DNA of 56,368 nt from Amycolatopsis echigonensis. Lineage in GTDB: Bacteria; Actinomycetota; Actinomycetes; Mycobacteriales; Pseudonocardiaceae. The position numbers were made by a program, and so were the translations under genes. Below are positions 8,160 to 16,046 of this stretch, piece by piece (position 1 is the stretch's first letter; each line of letters opens with the position of its first letter). Below the pieces are notes generated by a model. That model was not told the DNA's origin, did not search any database, and saw nothing but the letters and a program-made list of their open reading frames with translations. The DNA is taken from positions 1-56,368 of the forward strand of contig NZ_JACJHR010000060.1 of assembly GCF_014174495.1 (NCBI RefSeq), read 5' to 3'.

Positions 8160-8900
8160 CTAATTCTGCACAGCGGGCCGGATCGTGATGTCCCCGATCT
8201 CCACCTCGTCCGGCTGCTCGATCGCGAACGCGATCGCCCGCGCCACCGCCGCCGGGTCGAGTGCGAACTGCTCGAACCGGCGCCGGACCTGCTCCCGCTC
8301 CTCCGGATCGTCGATCGAATCCGCCAGCTCAGTCCGGACGAACCCGGGCGAGACCGACGTCGTCCGGAGAACCCCGTCCGTGGACTCTTGCCTCAGCGCC
8401 TCCAGGATCGTCCGCACGGCATTCTTCGTCCCCGCATACACCGCCTGCCCGGGCACGATCTTCAATCCGGACGTCGACACCGTCGTCACCAGATGACCCC
8501 GCCCCTGCTGACGAAAAACCGGCAGCGCGGCCGCGATCCCGTGCAGCACCCCGCGAACGTTCACGTCGATCATCGCCGACCATCCGTCGACATCCGCCTC
8601 CGCAACCGGCCCCAACTTGGCGATCCCGGCATTGCCGACCAGCACGTCGAGCCGGCCGAACTCCTCGACCGCCCGCTGCACGAGCCGGTCCAGGTCCGCG
8701 CGCTGGGTCACATCGGTGACGCACGCGATCGCGCGACCGCCGCCGTCGCGGATCTCCTTCACCAGCGCGTCGAGCCGATCCTCGCGGCGCGCGCCCAGGA
8801 CCACCGCCGCGCCCCGTTCGGCGAGCAGCCGAGCTGTCGCCTCGCCGATTCCGCTGCTCGCCCCGGTGATCGCGACGACTTTCCCTGCCAGAACGGACAT
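8160..8900 (-). CDS. SDR family NAD(P)-dependent oxidoreductase
   Basis: 246 residues, classical short-chain dehydrogenase. The cofactor motif TGASSGIG is at about 12-19, the NAG motif in VLVGNAGIAKLG, and the catalytic Tyr and Lys in VYAGTKNAV. The loop LGARREDRLDAL after the second strand, with an arginine, suggests NADP(H) preference. The organisation resembles the YdfG/serine-dehydrogenase-like branch. The substrate is unknown. Upstream are two identical palindromes (8923-8960) typical of a TetR-type operator, so it is probably inducible, but no TetR gene is adjacent. Confidence 0.88.
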   Translation of the reverse strand: MSVLAGKVVAITGASSGIGEATARLLAERGAAVVLGARREDRLDALVKEIRDGGGRAIACVTDVTQRADLDRLVQRAVEEFGRLDVLVGNAGIAKLGPVAEADVDGWSAMIDVNVRGVLHGIAAALPVFRQQGRGHLVTTVSTSGLKIVPGQAVYAGTKNAVRTILEALRQESTDGVLRTTSVSPGFVRTELADSIDDPEEREQVRRRFEQFALDPAAVARAIAFAIEQPDEVEIGDITIRPAVQN

Positions 8901-8922
8901 TCCCTAACCCCTGACGCCTTAC

Positions 8923-8960
8923 GGACACGTGTCCGGATAGCTTACCGGACACGTGTCCGC
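8923..8960. promoter_or_regulatory. Twin perfect palindromes, probable TetR-family operator
   Basis: CGGACACGTGTCCG occurs at 8923-8936 and again at 8947-8960, centres 24 bp apart, 23 bp upstream of the SDR start. Perfect 14-bp palindromes of this form are typical of actinobacterial TetR operators; the cognate regulator is not in the immediate neighbourhood. Confidence 0.65.
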
Positions 8961-9091
8961 ACAGTCGGGCGGCATGGGCGACGTCAACATCGGCTGGAGT
9001 GCAGTCAAGGAAGCGTGAGCGCCGCCGAAATCCAGCTCCGCACCAGGCCATGCTCGAACGCGAGACGACCAACGGAGAAAGGCCCACCAAG

Positions 9092-9328
9092 GTGAGCGAC
9101 CTAGCTGCCGCATTGCTGCTGATCGGCGTATTCCTCGCGCTGGCCATGACTCTGCGCACCGTCCAGCACCGCTGGACCCGCGATCAGCAGCAGTGCTCGC
9201 CCCGCCAGGCCTCGAGCCCCTCGCGGACCGCGACCGCCGCGATCGCCAATGCCGCGACCGGATCCGCCCAGTACCAGCCGAACAACGCGTTCGCCAGCAG
9301 TCCGGCCAACAGGACGCCAGACAGGTAA
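9092..9328 (+). CDS. Possible small single-span membrane protein
   Basis: A GTG at 9092 after GGAGAAAGG gives 78 residues starting with one hydrophobic helix (SDLAAALLLIGVFLALAMTL) and a basic junction (RTVQHRWTR), then a low-complexity tail. The last 145 bp overlap the 3' end of the convergent CDF gene, so only the first 30 residues are independently plausible. Weak call. Confidence 0.25.
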   Translation: MSDLAAALLLIGVFLALAMTLRTVQHRWTRDQQQCSPRQASSPSRTATAAIANAATGSAQYQPNNAFASSPANRTPDR

Positions 9329-9879
9329 GTACAGAGGAGCGTCTGCTTCGAGTCGGCGACCGCGCTCGCCGAGCCAAGTTCCCGCCCGGCCCGGCGTTGC
9401 GCGCCGGAAAGCACTGGCATCACGACCAAAGACACCGCGGCAAGCACGATCCCGACCGTCGAGTGCGAAGCCTCATTGCCGAACAGCGACCGCACCGAAT
9501 CGACCGCGACATAGGCCGCCAGCAAGAAAAACGACACCGCGATCACGCGCAGCGCGGCCCGCTCCCGACGCTTCGGGTCCGCACTGGCGAACTGCCACGC
9601 GACCGCCACCGCCGACAGCACCTCGGCCATCGAGTCGAGTCCAAACGCGACAAGCGCCGACGAGGACGCAACCGTCCCGGCCGACACGGCGACGATCGCC
9701 TCGGCCACGTTGTACGTGATCGTCCCGGCGACCAGCCACCGCACGCGCCGACGCAAGACCGCTCGCCGCGCGGCCTCCACCCGACGCGACTGACCCGAGG
9801 CACAGCAATTGTCCGGCCCGTGCGCCAGAGTCTCGCCGACCGGCGGGTCCGCGCGTCGGTCCGGACAGGGCTCAGTCAT
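9184..9879 (-). CDS. Cation diffusion facilitator (CDF) family metal exporter
   Basis: 231 residues with about six membrane helices. Family markers are GTITYNVAEAIVAVSAG, FGLDSMAEVLSAVAVAW (the Asp-containing metal site), and the later ADSKQTLLCTYLSGVLLAGLLANALFGWYWADP helix pair with its Asp residues. It lacks the usual long cytoplasmic C-terminal domain, ending soon after the sixth helix in GEHCC; the N-terminal tail also has a CC pair (DNCCASGQ), both possible metal ligands. Its start overlaps the cmtR stop by 8 bp, so it is translationally coupled to a Cd/Pb-type sensor and probably exports that metal. The CDF family usually carries Zn, Cd or Co by proton antiport. Confidence 0.87.
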   Translation of the reverse strand: MTEPCPDRRADPPVGETLAHGPDNCCASGQSRRVEAARRAVLRRRVRWLVAGTITYNVAEAIVAVSAGTVASSSALVAFGLDSMAEVLSAVAVAWQFASADPKRRERAALRVIAVSFFLLAAYVAVDSVRSLFGNEASHSTVGIVLAAVSLVVMPVLSGAQRRAGRELGSASAVADSKQTLLCTYLSGVLLAGLLANALFGWYWADPVAALAIAAVAVREGLEAWRGEHCC

Positions 9880-10186
9880 CGCATGCGTCCGTCGGCGCGA
9901 CAGCCAAAACCACCTGCGTCAACTCAGTCAACGCGTGCGCGAGATGCGGATCGGCGATCGAGTACCGGACCTGCCGACCCTCGTACGTGGCGATCACCAG
10001 CCCGCACCCGCGCAGGCACGCGAGATGATTGGAGACGTTCGACCTGCTCAGCCCCAGCTCCGCGGCCAGCTGCGCCGGATACACGACCCCGTCCAGCACC
10101 GCCACGAGGATCCGGCAGCGCGTCGGGTCGGCCAGCGCCCGGCCGAGCCGGGCGAGCGCCAGTTCGCGAGTCTCAGATGTCAGCAC
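9872..10186 (-). CDS. cmtR: CmtR-type ArsR/SmtB repressor (Cd/Pb sensor)
   Basis: 104 residues from a GTG start. The sequence closely follows mycobacterial CmtR: ALARLGRALADPTRCRILVA, the recognition region LGLSRSNVSNHLACLRGCGLV, and ATYEGRQVRYSIAD. The three metal-ligand cysteines known for CmtR fall at the same numbers here: Cys57, Cys61 and Cys102. The extra cysteines of the M. tuberculosis protein at positions 4 and 35 are Ser and Val here, consistent with them not being ligands. It overlaps the CDF gene by 8 bp and so probably derepresses metal export on Cd(II) or Pb(II). TACTGT lies 7 bp before the GTG, suggesting a leaderless mRNA. Confidence 0.93.
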   Translation of the reverse strand: MLTSETRELALARLGRALADPTRCRILVAVLDGVVYPAQLAAELGLSRSNVSNHLACLRGCGLVIATYEGRQVRYSIADPHLAHALTELTQVVLAVAPTDACDD

Positions 10187-10230
10187 AGCCGCAACAGTAC
10201 AGCGCTCGCTGAATCAAATACACTGGCGAA

Positions 10231-11037
10231 GTGGACAACCTCCTCGGCGACTTCCTCCGCGCCCGGCGCGAGCGGGTCTCCCCGGCCGACGTCGGGCTGC
10301 CGGACAACGGGCGACGGCGCGTGAGAGGACTGCGCCGCGAGGAACTCGCGCTCCTGGCGGGAATCAGCAGCGACTACTACATCCGATTGGAACAGGGCCG
10401 CGACCAGAACCCGTCAGCACAGGTGCTCGACGCGCTGGCCCGGGCACTCGGTCTGGACGAAGCGTCCCGCCGGCACCTACATCAGCTCGCGGCCCCGCCC
10501 CGACCCGGCCAAGCCGAGCCGCAGGCACCCGCGAGCATCGTCGAACTCATCTCCACGTGGGCGACGAACCCGGCCTACGTCCAGGACCGGCTCACCAACG
10601 TCCTCGCCGCGAATCCCATCGCCGCAGCGGTTTCGCCGAACTACGCGGTCGGCCGGAACCTGCTCCGCGCGATTTTCCTCGACCCGGCCGAGCGGGAACT
10701 CCGCCGCGACTGGGACCAGATGGCGGCCGATGGTGTCGCCGGCCTGCGCGCCGCACTCGGCCCCGACATCGCCGACCCCGCGGCGGCCGAACTCATCGCC
10801 GGCCTCACCGCCAGCAGCGGCCAGTTCCGGGAGCTCTGGGCCCAGCACGACGTCAAACCGCGCACCGGACACCTCGTCCGCTTCCGCCACCCCGCTGTCG
10901 GGAACCTGGATCTGCACAGCGACAAGCTCGACATCCCCGGCCCGGCGCCCCTGCAACTGGTCGTCTTCCACGCGACACCGGGCACCCGCGACGCCGAAGC
11001 ACTCGCCTCCTTGGCAGACCTGACTCCCGCGCGATAG
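10231..11037 (+). CDS. XRE-type regulator with MmyB-like ligand domain
   Basis: 268 residues. The N-terminal helix-turn-helix (about 30-85) has RRRVRGLRREELALLAGISSDYYIRLEQGRDQNPS, the hallmark of the large actinobacterial MmyB/ScbR-like XRE family. The rest (about 95-265) is the MmyB-like PAS-type domain with LISTWATNPAYVQDRLTNVLAANPIA and a C-terminal LQLVVFHATPGT. Related proteins bind fatty acids and usually control a neighbouring oxidoreductase; here the divergent neighbour is cmtR, so the target is unclear. A -10 TACACT lies 6 bp before the GTG start, a leaderless arrangement. Confidence 0.9.
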   Translation: MDNLLGDFLRARRERVSPADVGLPDNGRRRVRGLRREELALLAGISSDYYIRLEQGRDQNPSAQVLDALARALGLDEASRRHLHQLAAPPRPGQAEPQAPASIVELISTWATNPAYVQDRLTNVLAANPIAAAVSPNYAVGRNLLRAIFLDPAERELRRDWDQMAADGVAGLRAALGPDIADPAAAELIAGLTASSGQFRELWAQHDVKPRTGHLVRFRHPAVGNLDLHSDKLDIPGPAPLQLVVFHATPGTRDAEALASLADLTPAR

Positions 11038-11038
11038 A

Positions 11039-11072
11039 AACCGGGCCGGAGCACGCCTGCCCCGGCCCGGTT
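11039..11072. terminator. Bidirectional hairpin terminator
   Basis: AACCGGGCCGG (11039-11049) pairs perfectly with CCGGCCCGGTT (11062-11072) across a 12-nt loop, between the convergent MmyB-type and gcl genes. Confidence 0.75.
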
Positions 11073-11077
11073 CCCGT

Positions 11078-12772
11078 TCAGTCGGCCGCTTCGAACTCGC
11101 GCACCGCGTCCAGTGCGGCGCCCATCGCGGCGTTGCCCTCGCGTTCGATCATGATCTCGACCAGCACCGGCCGCCGGGTGCGTTCGGCTTCCTTCCGCGC
11201 CCATTCGAGCGACGACCGGATCTCGCCCGGGTCCTCGACGCGCGTGCCCGAGCAGCCGTAGGCCTCCATGATCTTCACGTTGTCCGTGCCGTGGACGTCG
11301 TAGTGGATGTCGACCTGGTAGTTCATCTCGTACGGCAGCTCGGACTGGCGGATCAGGCCCAGGTACTCGTTGTTGAGCATGACGAGCACGAACCCGACGT
11401 CGTACTGCGCGGCGACCGCCAGCTCCTCCACCAGGAACTGGAACGAGTAGTCGCCGACCACGCCGACGACCTCCGCGTCCGGACGGGCCTTCTTGACGCC
11501 GATCGCGGCCGGGATCTCCCAGCCGAGCGGGCCGGCTTGGCCGCACACCTGGTAGTGCCGCGGCAAGTGCGCGCGCTGGAACTGCCCGGACCAGATCTGG
11601 TACAGCCCGATCGCCGTGACGAAGTACGTCTCGGGTCCGTAGAACTCGTTGAGTTCCTTGAACACCCGCGGCGCCTTGATCGGCGTGCAGTCGAAGTCCT
11701 CCTTGCGCGGCAGCTCCGCCTTGAGGTCTCCGAGCCGCTTGACCCACGCGCGGTCCCGGGCGGGCGCCTCGCGCGCGTCGAGCGCGGCCAGCAGAGCCTC
11801 CAGGAACTCCCGCGTGTCGGAAACGACGCCGAGGTCCGGTCCGAACACCTTGCCCAGCTGCGTGGGCTCGATGTCGACGTGGATGAACTTCCGGTCGCCG
11901 CGGTAGACCGACAGCTCGCCGGTGTGCCGGTCGCCGAACCGCGCACCCAGCGCCAGGACCAGGTCGGACTCCAGGAACGCGGCATTGGCCCAGCGCTGCG
12001 ACGTCTGGATGCCCGCCATGCCGGCGAAGAGCTCGTGGTCCTCCGGGAAACTTCCCTTGCCCATCAGCGTGACGCCGACCGGGACGCCGAGCCGCTCCGC
12101 CAGCCGCCGCAACGGTTCGTGCGCTTCGCCGAGCACGACGCCGCCACCTGCCAGGAGCAGCGGGCGTTCAGCGGCGAGCAGCATGTCCAGCGCCCGCTCG
12201 ACCCGCGCCGGTGACGGTTTGACCGTGCTGACCGGCAGCGCCGAATCAATCGACGAATCCCACTCGATCGTCTGCTTCTGCACGTCGATCGGGAGGTCGA
12301 TGAGGACCGGGCCGGGACGTCCGGACCGCGCGATCCGGAACGCCTCGCGGAAGATCCACGGCAGCTGCGCGGCCTCCTTCACCTGGACCGCCCACTTCGT
12401 GACCGGCCGCGCGATCTCGACGATGTCGACCGCCTGGAACGCTTCCTGGTGCAGTTTGGTCGTCGCGGCCTGCCCGGTGATGCACAGGATCGGGACGGAA
12501 TCCGCGTGCGCGGTGTAGAGGCCGGTGATCATGTTGGTGCCGGCCGGACCGGACGTGCCGATCGCGACGCCGACGTTGCCGGTGGTGCGCGCCCAGCCAT
12601 CGGCCATGTGCGTCGCGCCCTCTTCGTGGCGGACCACCAGATGGTCGATGCCGCGGCCTTGCATCGCGTCGTACAGCGGCAGGATCGCCGCTCCTGGGCA
12701 GCCGAAGGCGACGTCGATTCCTTCGTCGACCAGCACGTCGACGACTGCCTGCATAGCGGGGACCCGGGCCAT
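11078..12772 (-). CDS. gcl: Glyoxylate carboligase (tartronate-semialdehyde synthase)
   Basis: 564 residues; the ATG at 12772 with GAGGAGG seven bases upstream is preferred to the in-frame TTG six bases earlier. The ThDP enzyme fold is clear: N-terminal FGCPGAAILPLYDAM, GTSGPAGTNMITGLYTAHADSVPILCITGQ, QAVDIVEIARPVTKWAV, SGRPGPVLIDLPIDVQ, and the cofactor motif GDYSFQFLVEELAVAAQYDVGFVLVMLNNEYLGLIRQS. It matches E. coli Gcl along its length and joins two glyoxylates to tartronate semialdehyde plus CO2. One residue is odd: E. coli Gcl has Val51 where other ThDP enzymes have a catalytic Glu, and this protein has Glu52. It follows hyi and glxR in one operon, which supports the assignment. Confidence 0.9.
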   Translation of the reverse strand: MARVPAMQAVVDVLVDEGIDVAFGCPGAAILPLYDAMQGRGIDHLVVRHEEGATHMADGWARTTGNVGVAIGTSGPAGTNMITGLYTAHADSVPILCITGQAATTKLHQEAFQAVDIVEIARPVTKWAVQVKEAAQLPWIFREAFRIARSGRPGPVLIDLPIDVQKQTIEWDSSIDSALPVSTVKPSPARVERALDMLLAAERPLLLAGGGVVLGEAHEPLRRLAERLGVPVGVTLMGKGSFPEDHELFAGMAGIQTSQRWANAAFLESDLVLALGARFGDRHTGELSVYRGDRKFIHVDIEPTQLGKVFGPDLGVVSDTREFLEALLAALDAREAPARDRAWVKRLGDLKAELPRKEDFDCTPIKAPRVFKELNEFYGPETYFVTAIGLYQIWSGQFQRAHLPRHYQVCGQAGPLGWEIPAAIGVKKARPDAEVVGVVGDYSFQFLVEELAVAAQYDVGFVLVMLNNEYLGLIRQSELPYEMNYQVDIHYDVHGTDNVKIMEAYGCSGTRVEDPGEIRSSLEWARKEAERTRRPVLVEIMIEREGNAAMGAALDAVREFEAAD

Positions 12773-12774
12773 GG

Positions 12775-13665
12775 TCAAACCTCCTCGGACGAGCGACCGG
12801 ACAGTTCTTCGACGACCTTCAGCAGCGCGGAGTGGTCCAGCGAGCCGTAGCCCATCGCCCGCCCGGCCGCGACCAGCTGCGCGACCAGGCCGGTCAGCGG
12901 CAGCGCCACGTCGGACTGCCGGGCCGCGGCCAGCGCGATGCCCATGTCCTTGTGGTGCAGGTCGATCCGGAAGCCCGGCTCGAACTGCCGCGCGACCATC
13001 GACTTCCGCTTCAGTTCCAGGATCCGGCTGCCGGCGAGACCGCCCGCCAGCACGTCGAGCCCGGTGCCCGCGTCCACTCCGGACGCTTCCAGCAGCACGA
13101 TCGCCTCGGCGACCAGCGCGTACGTCCCGCCGACCACCAGCTGGTTGGCCGCCTTCACGACCTGGCCCGCGCCGTGCGGCCCGACGTGCACCACGGTCTT
13201 GCCGAGCGTGTCGAAAACCGGCTTCGCCGCGGCGAAATCGGCCTCGTCGCCACCGACCATAATGGACAGAGCGGCCTGCTCGGCTCCGGCTTGGCCGCCG
13301 GACACCGGAGCGTCCAGCACGCGGATTCCCTTGGCCGCACCGGCTTTCGCGACCTCGATCGACGTCTCCGGCCGGATGGTGCTCATGTCGGCCAGCAGCG
13401 TGCCGGGCGCGATCGTGTCCAGCACGCCGCCCGGGGCGAGCACGACCTGCTCGACCTGCGGGTGGTTCGGCAGCATGGTGATGACGACCTCGGCCCCGGA
13501 CACCGCGTCGGCGACGTCCTTCGCCGCGCGTCCGCCGGCGGCCTCCAGTTTGGCCAGCGCGTCGGCGTTGAGGTCGAACCCGCTCACCTCGTGTCCGGCG
13601 GCGGCCAGGTGCGCGGCCATCGGCGTGCCCATCACGCCCAGTCCGATGAACCCGATCCTGCTCAT
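12775..13665 (-). CDS. glxR: 2-hydroxy-3-oxopropionate (tartronate semialdehyde) reductase
   Basis: 296 residues of the beta-hydroxyacid dehydrogenase family: N-terminal Rossmann GFIGLGVMGTPMAAHLAAAGHEV, substrate-loop DAPVSGGQAGAEQAALSIMVGG, catalytic lysine region GAGQVVKAANQLVVGG, and KDMGIALAAARQSDVALPL at the C-terminus. It reduces tartronate semialdehyde to D-glycerate. Start overlap with the hyi stop (TGATG) and a 2-bp gap to gcl indicate coupled translation. The open frame extends far upstream through hyi, but that part is antisense-like and is not used. Confidence 0.93.
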   Translation of the reverse strand: MSRIGFIGLGVMGTPMAAHLAAAGHEVSGFDLNADALAKLEAAGGRAAKDVADAVSGAEVVITMLPNHPQVEQVVLAPGGVLDTIAPGTLLADMSTIRPETSIEVAKAGAAKGIRVLDAPVSGGQAGAEQAALSIMVGGDEADFAAAKPVFDTLGKTVVHVGPHGAGQVVKAANQLVVGGTYALVAEAIVLLEASGVDAGTGLDVLAGGLAGSRILELKRKSMVARQFEPGFRIDLHHKDMGIALAAARQSDVALPLTGLVAQLVAAGRAMGYGSLDHSALLKVVEELSGRSSEEV

Positions 13666-14489
13666 CAGTTTCCCCTTCGCTCGTACGGCAGCCAGGCCAG
13701 CGAGTCCACAGTGGATCCGTCCGGTTTGTACTCGATGCCCACTTCTCCGGCGTAGCCGGCCGCCTGCAGTTTTTCCAGATGTCCTTCGAGATCCAGCTCC
13801 CCCGTGCCCGGCTGGTGCCGGCCCGGCGCGTCGGCGATCTGCACGTGCCCGGTGCGCGGGGTGTAGCGGGCGATCACGGTGTCGAGGTCGTCGCCGTTGA
13901 CCGCCAGGTGGTAGAGGTCCGCGAGCAGCCGGACGTTGTCCAGGCCCAGCTCGTCGAGCACCGCGACCGCGTCGGCCGCGGTCTTCAGCGGGTACGCCGG
14001 GGTGCCGGACAGCGGTTCGAGCACCAGCTGCGCGCCGATGCCGTCGGCCGCCTTCGCCGCGGTCGCGAGGTGCGTGCGGGCCAGATCGTCCTGTTCGGAC
14101 GGTGCGATCCCGTCGATCCGGTTGCCGTACAGCGCGTTGAAGCTGCGGCAGCCGAGCCGTTCGGCAAGCCCGAGCGCGATCGTCAGGCTCGTCGCGAACT
14201 CCGCCTCGCGGCCGACCCACGACACGAGCCCGCGCTCGCCCGCGGCCATGTCGCCCGCGTAGAAGTTCAGCCCGGTCAGCTGGACGCCCGCCTGCTCGAT
14301 CGACCGCGCGAACCGGTCGACCTCCTCCCCGGACGGGTCGGCGCCGTCGAACGGCCACCAGTACTCCACCCGCGTGAAGCCCGCTGCCCGAGCGGCCTGC
14401 GCGCGCTCGAGCAGCGGGAGTTCCGTGAACAGGATCGACAGGTTGGCGGTGTAGGGCAGCGAGTGCCGCTCCCCGGCGGGACCGGTCAT
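13665..14489 (-). CDS. hyi: Hydroxypyruvate isomerase
   Basis: 274 residues, sugar-phosphate isomerase/epimerase (xylose-isomerase-like TIM barrel) fold. Recognisable Hyi segments are TANLSILFTELPLLERAQAARAAGFTRVEYWWPF, LNFYAGDMAAGERGLVSW, LNALYGNR-like FNALYGNRIDG, LVLEPLSG (metal Glu), LLADLYHLAVNGDDL, GHVQIADAPGRHQPGTGELD, and GYAGEVGIEYKP (second metal Glu). It interconverts hydroxypyruvate and tartronate semialdehyde. First gene of the hyi-glxR-gcl operon, with a GGAAG-4-CTTCC palindrome upstream that looks like an IclR-type site. Confidence 0.93.
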   Translation of the reverse strand: MTGPAGERHSLPYTANLSILFTELPLLERAQAARAAGFTRVEYWWPFDGADPSGEEVDRFARSIEQAGVQLTGLNFYAGDMAAGERGLVSWVGREAEFATSLTIALGLAERLGCRSFNALYGNRIDGIAPSEQDDLARTHLATAAKAADGIGAQLVLEPLSGTPAYPLKTAADAVAVLDELGLDNVRLLADLYHLAVNGDDLDTVIARYTPRTGHVQIADAPGRHQPGTGELDLEGHLEKLQAAGYAGEVGIEYKPDGSTVDSLAWLPYERRGN

Positions 14490-14763
14490 GAGTACCTCGG
14501 CTCCTCACATCTCGATCAGCTAATTTCGCTTTGTGGAAGTTTTCTTCCGTAGTTCGAGAATAGCTGGACGCGGAGGCTCCGGTCAACGGGAAGCGGGCAG
14601 GTTTCCTCGCGGCAGGAGGGCAGCAAGATCCATCGCGGCTTCGCCTGCCTCGAATGCCGCGGCCTGGACACGCCCTGCCCGACAGTCGCGCGGCGAGGCG
14701 TGAATCTAATTTGGACTGTCCACAGTGTTGTGCTCCACAGTGGACGATTGCGTGCTTTTCGTT
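14490..14763. promoter_or_regulatory. hyi operon promoter region with GGAAG-TTTT-CTTCC palindrome
   Basis: GGAAGTTTTCTTCC (14535-14548) is a perfect 5-4-5 inverted repeat about 46 bp upstream of hyi, close in form to IclR/AllR-family operators. TCCACAGTG occurs twice near 14719 and 14735, after the end of the upstream gene. No gene is seen here. Confidence 0.5.
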
Positions 14764-15750
14764 TCAGCCGAACGGAATCGCCGTCGCCGTGCGATTGAGC
14801 AACGAGATCGCGGCGTGCACGTGCCGCAAGGCGGGAGCATCGACGCCGGTGAGCTCCGCGACTTCCACGACCGCACCGATGATCGCGTCGATCTCCAGCG
14901 GTTTGCCCGCTTCCAAGTCCTGCAGCATGGACGTCTTGTGGTGCCCGACGCGCCACGCGCCGTCGATCCGCTTCTCGACCGAGACCTGCGGGTCCGCGCC
15001 CGCGGCACGGGCGATCGCGAGGGTTTCGGCCATCATCGTCGCGACGAGCGCGCGCGTTTCGTCGTGCTCGCACATCTGCGCCATGGTCGCCCGGGTGAGC
15101 GCGGAAAGCGGGTTGAACGCGACGTTGCCCATCAGCTTGACCCAGATGTCGTCGCGCAGCCGCGGCTCGACCGGCGCCTTGAGCCCGCCCGCGACCATCG
15201 CGTCGGCGAGGTTCCGGCAGCGGACGGAGATTTCCCCGGACGGTTCGCCGAGGGAAAACCGCGTGCCCTCGAGATGCCGGATGACGCCCGGCTCCTCGAT
15301 GACGGTCGAGCAGTAGACGACACAGCCGATCGCCCGCTCGACGGCGAGCACCCGACTGGTCGCCCCGCCCGGATCGACCGCTTCGACGCGGTGCCCGGCC
15401 AGCGGATGACCGGTCAGCCCGTGGAAGTACCACCACGGAATGCCGTTCTGCGCCGCGACGAGCGCGGTGTTCTCCCGCAGCAGCGGCTCGAGAAGGGCAC
15501 CACAGTCCGGGTAGGAATGCGCTTTGAGGCCAAGGAAAACGTAGTCGACCGGCCCGACCTCGCGCGGATCAGACGTCACATGCGGACGCGCGGTGAAGTC
15601 GCCGCGAGGGCTCCGGACACGCACCCCGTCCGCCGCCATCGCGGCGAGATGCGCACCGCGGGCGATGAGGTGGACCTCGGTGCCGCCGCGATGGAGGGCC
15701 GCGCCGACGTACGCGCCGATCGCTCCTGCGCCCAGAACCGCCACCCGCAT
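14764..15750 (-). CDS. 2-dehydropantoate 2-reductase family protein, candidate oxalyl-CoA reductase
   Basis: 328 residues. The NADP motif VAVLGAGAIGAYVGAAL is at 3-19, followed by ApbA/PanE features: GLKAHSYPDCGALLEPLLRENTALVAAQNGIP, the catalytic-lysine segment DDIWVKLMGNVAFNPLSALT, and the C-terminal domain HHKTSMLQDLEAGKPLEIDAIIGAVVEVAE. By family it would reduce ketopantoate. However, it sits beside hyi-glxR-gcl and shares a near-identical 17-bp upstream element with the oxalate-type operon at 26.6 kb. In Methylobacterium extorquens a PanE paralogue (PanE2) reduces oxalyl-CoA to glyoxylate, and this context suggests the same role here. No pantothenate genes are nearby. Substrate is inference. 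Confidence 0.85.
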   Translation of the reverse strand: MRVAVLGAGAIGAYVGAALHRGGTEVHLIARGAHLAAMAADGVRVRSPRGDFTARPHVTSDPREVGPVDYVFLGLKAHSYPDCGALLEPLLRENTALVAAQNGIPWWYFHGLTGHPLAGHRVEAVDPGGATSRVLAVERAIGCVVYCSTVIEEPGVIRHLEGTRFSLGEPSGEISVRCRNLADAMVAGGLKAPVEPRLRDDIWVKLMGNVAFNPLSALTRATMAQMCEHDETRALVATMMAETLAIARAAGADPQVSVEKRIDGAWRVGHHKTSMLQDLEAGKPLEIDAIIGAVVEVAELTGVDAPALRHVHAAISLLNRTATAIPFG

Positions 15751-16046
15751 GGTTGCCTCCCGGTCGGGATCCTGCCGATGTTAGATTGCATACAGTATCC
15801 CGTTTGGTGACTGCGAAGCTAGGCTCTGGTCATCGGAAGCGGCGATGACGAACTGCGGTGTCGGCCAGGTTGGCCCGCCCGTCTCGGCCAGGTCAGCCCG
15901 CGGCTAGGCAGCTGGCGATGACGGTGCCGGAGGGGTCTCGTGCGTGGCGACGCGGGAACGAACGCCCCATGCCGACCGCAGTCACGGCCCCGGCACTGGC
16001 TGGAGTTCCTCGCCGCGCGGCACCGCGTACCGAGCCGTGGCCGAGG
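15751..16046. promoter_or_regulatory. Promoter region with TAGATTGCATACAGTAT element
   Basis: TAGATTGCATACAGTAT (15782-15798) lies 32 bp upstream of the PanE-like start and differs by one base from an element at 26720-26736. The remainder of the gap, up to the end of the sucrase/ferredoxin-like gene, shows no supported gene. Confidence 0.6.

Noticed and set aside
13666..14586. N-terminal extension of the glxR frame
   Set aside because: It overlaps hyi in another frame; the Rossmann motif begins immediately after the ATG at 13665.
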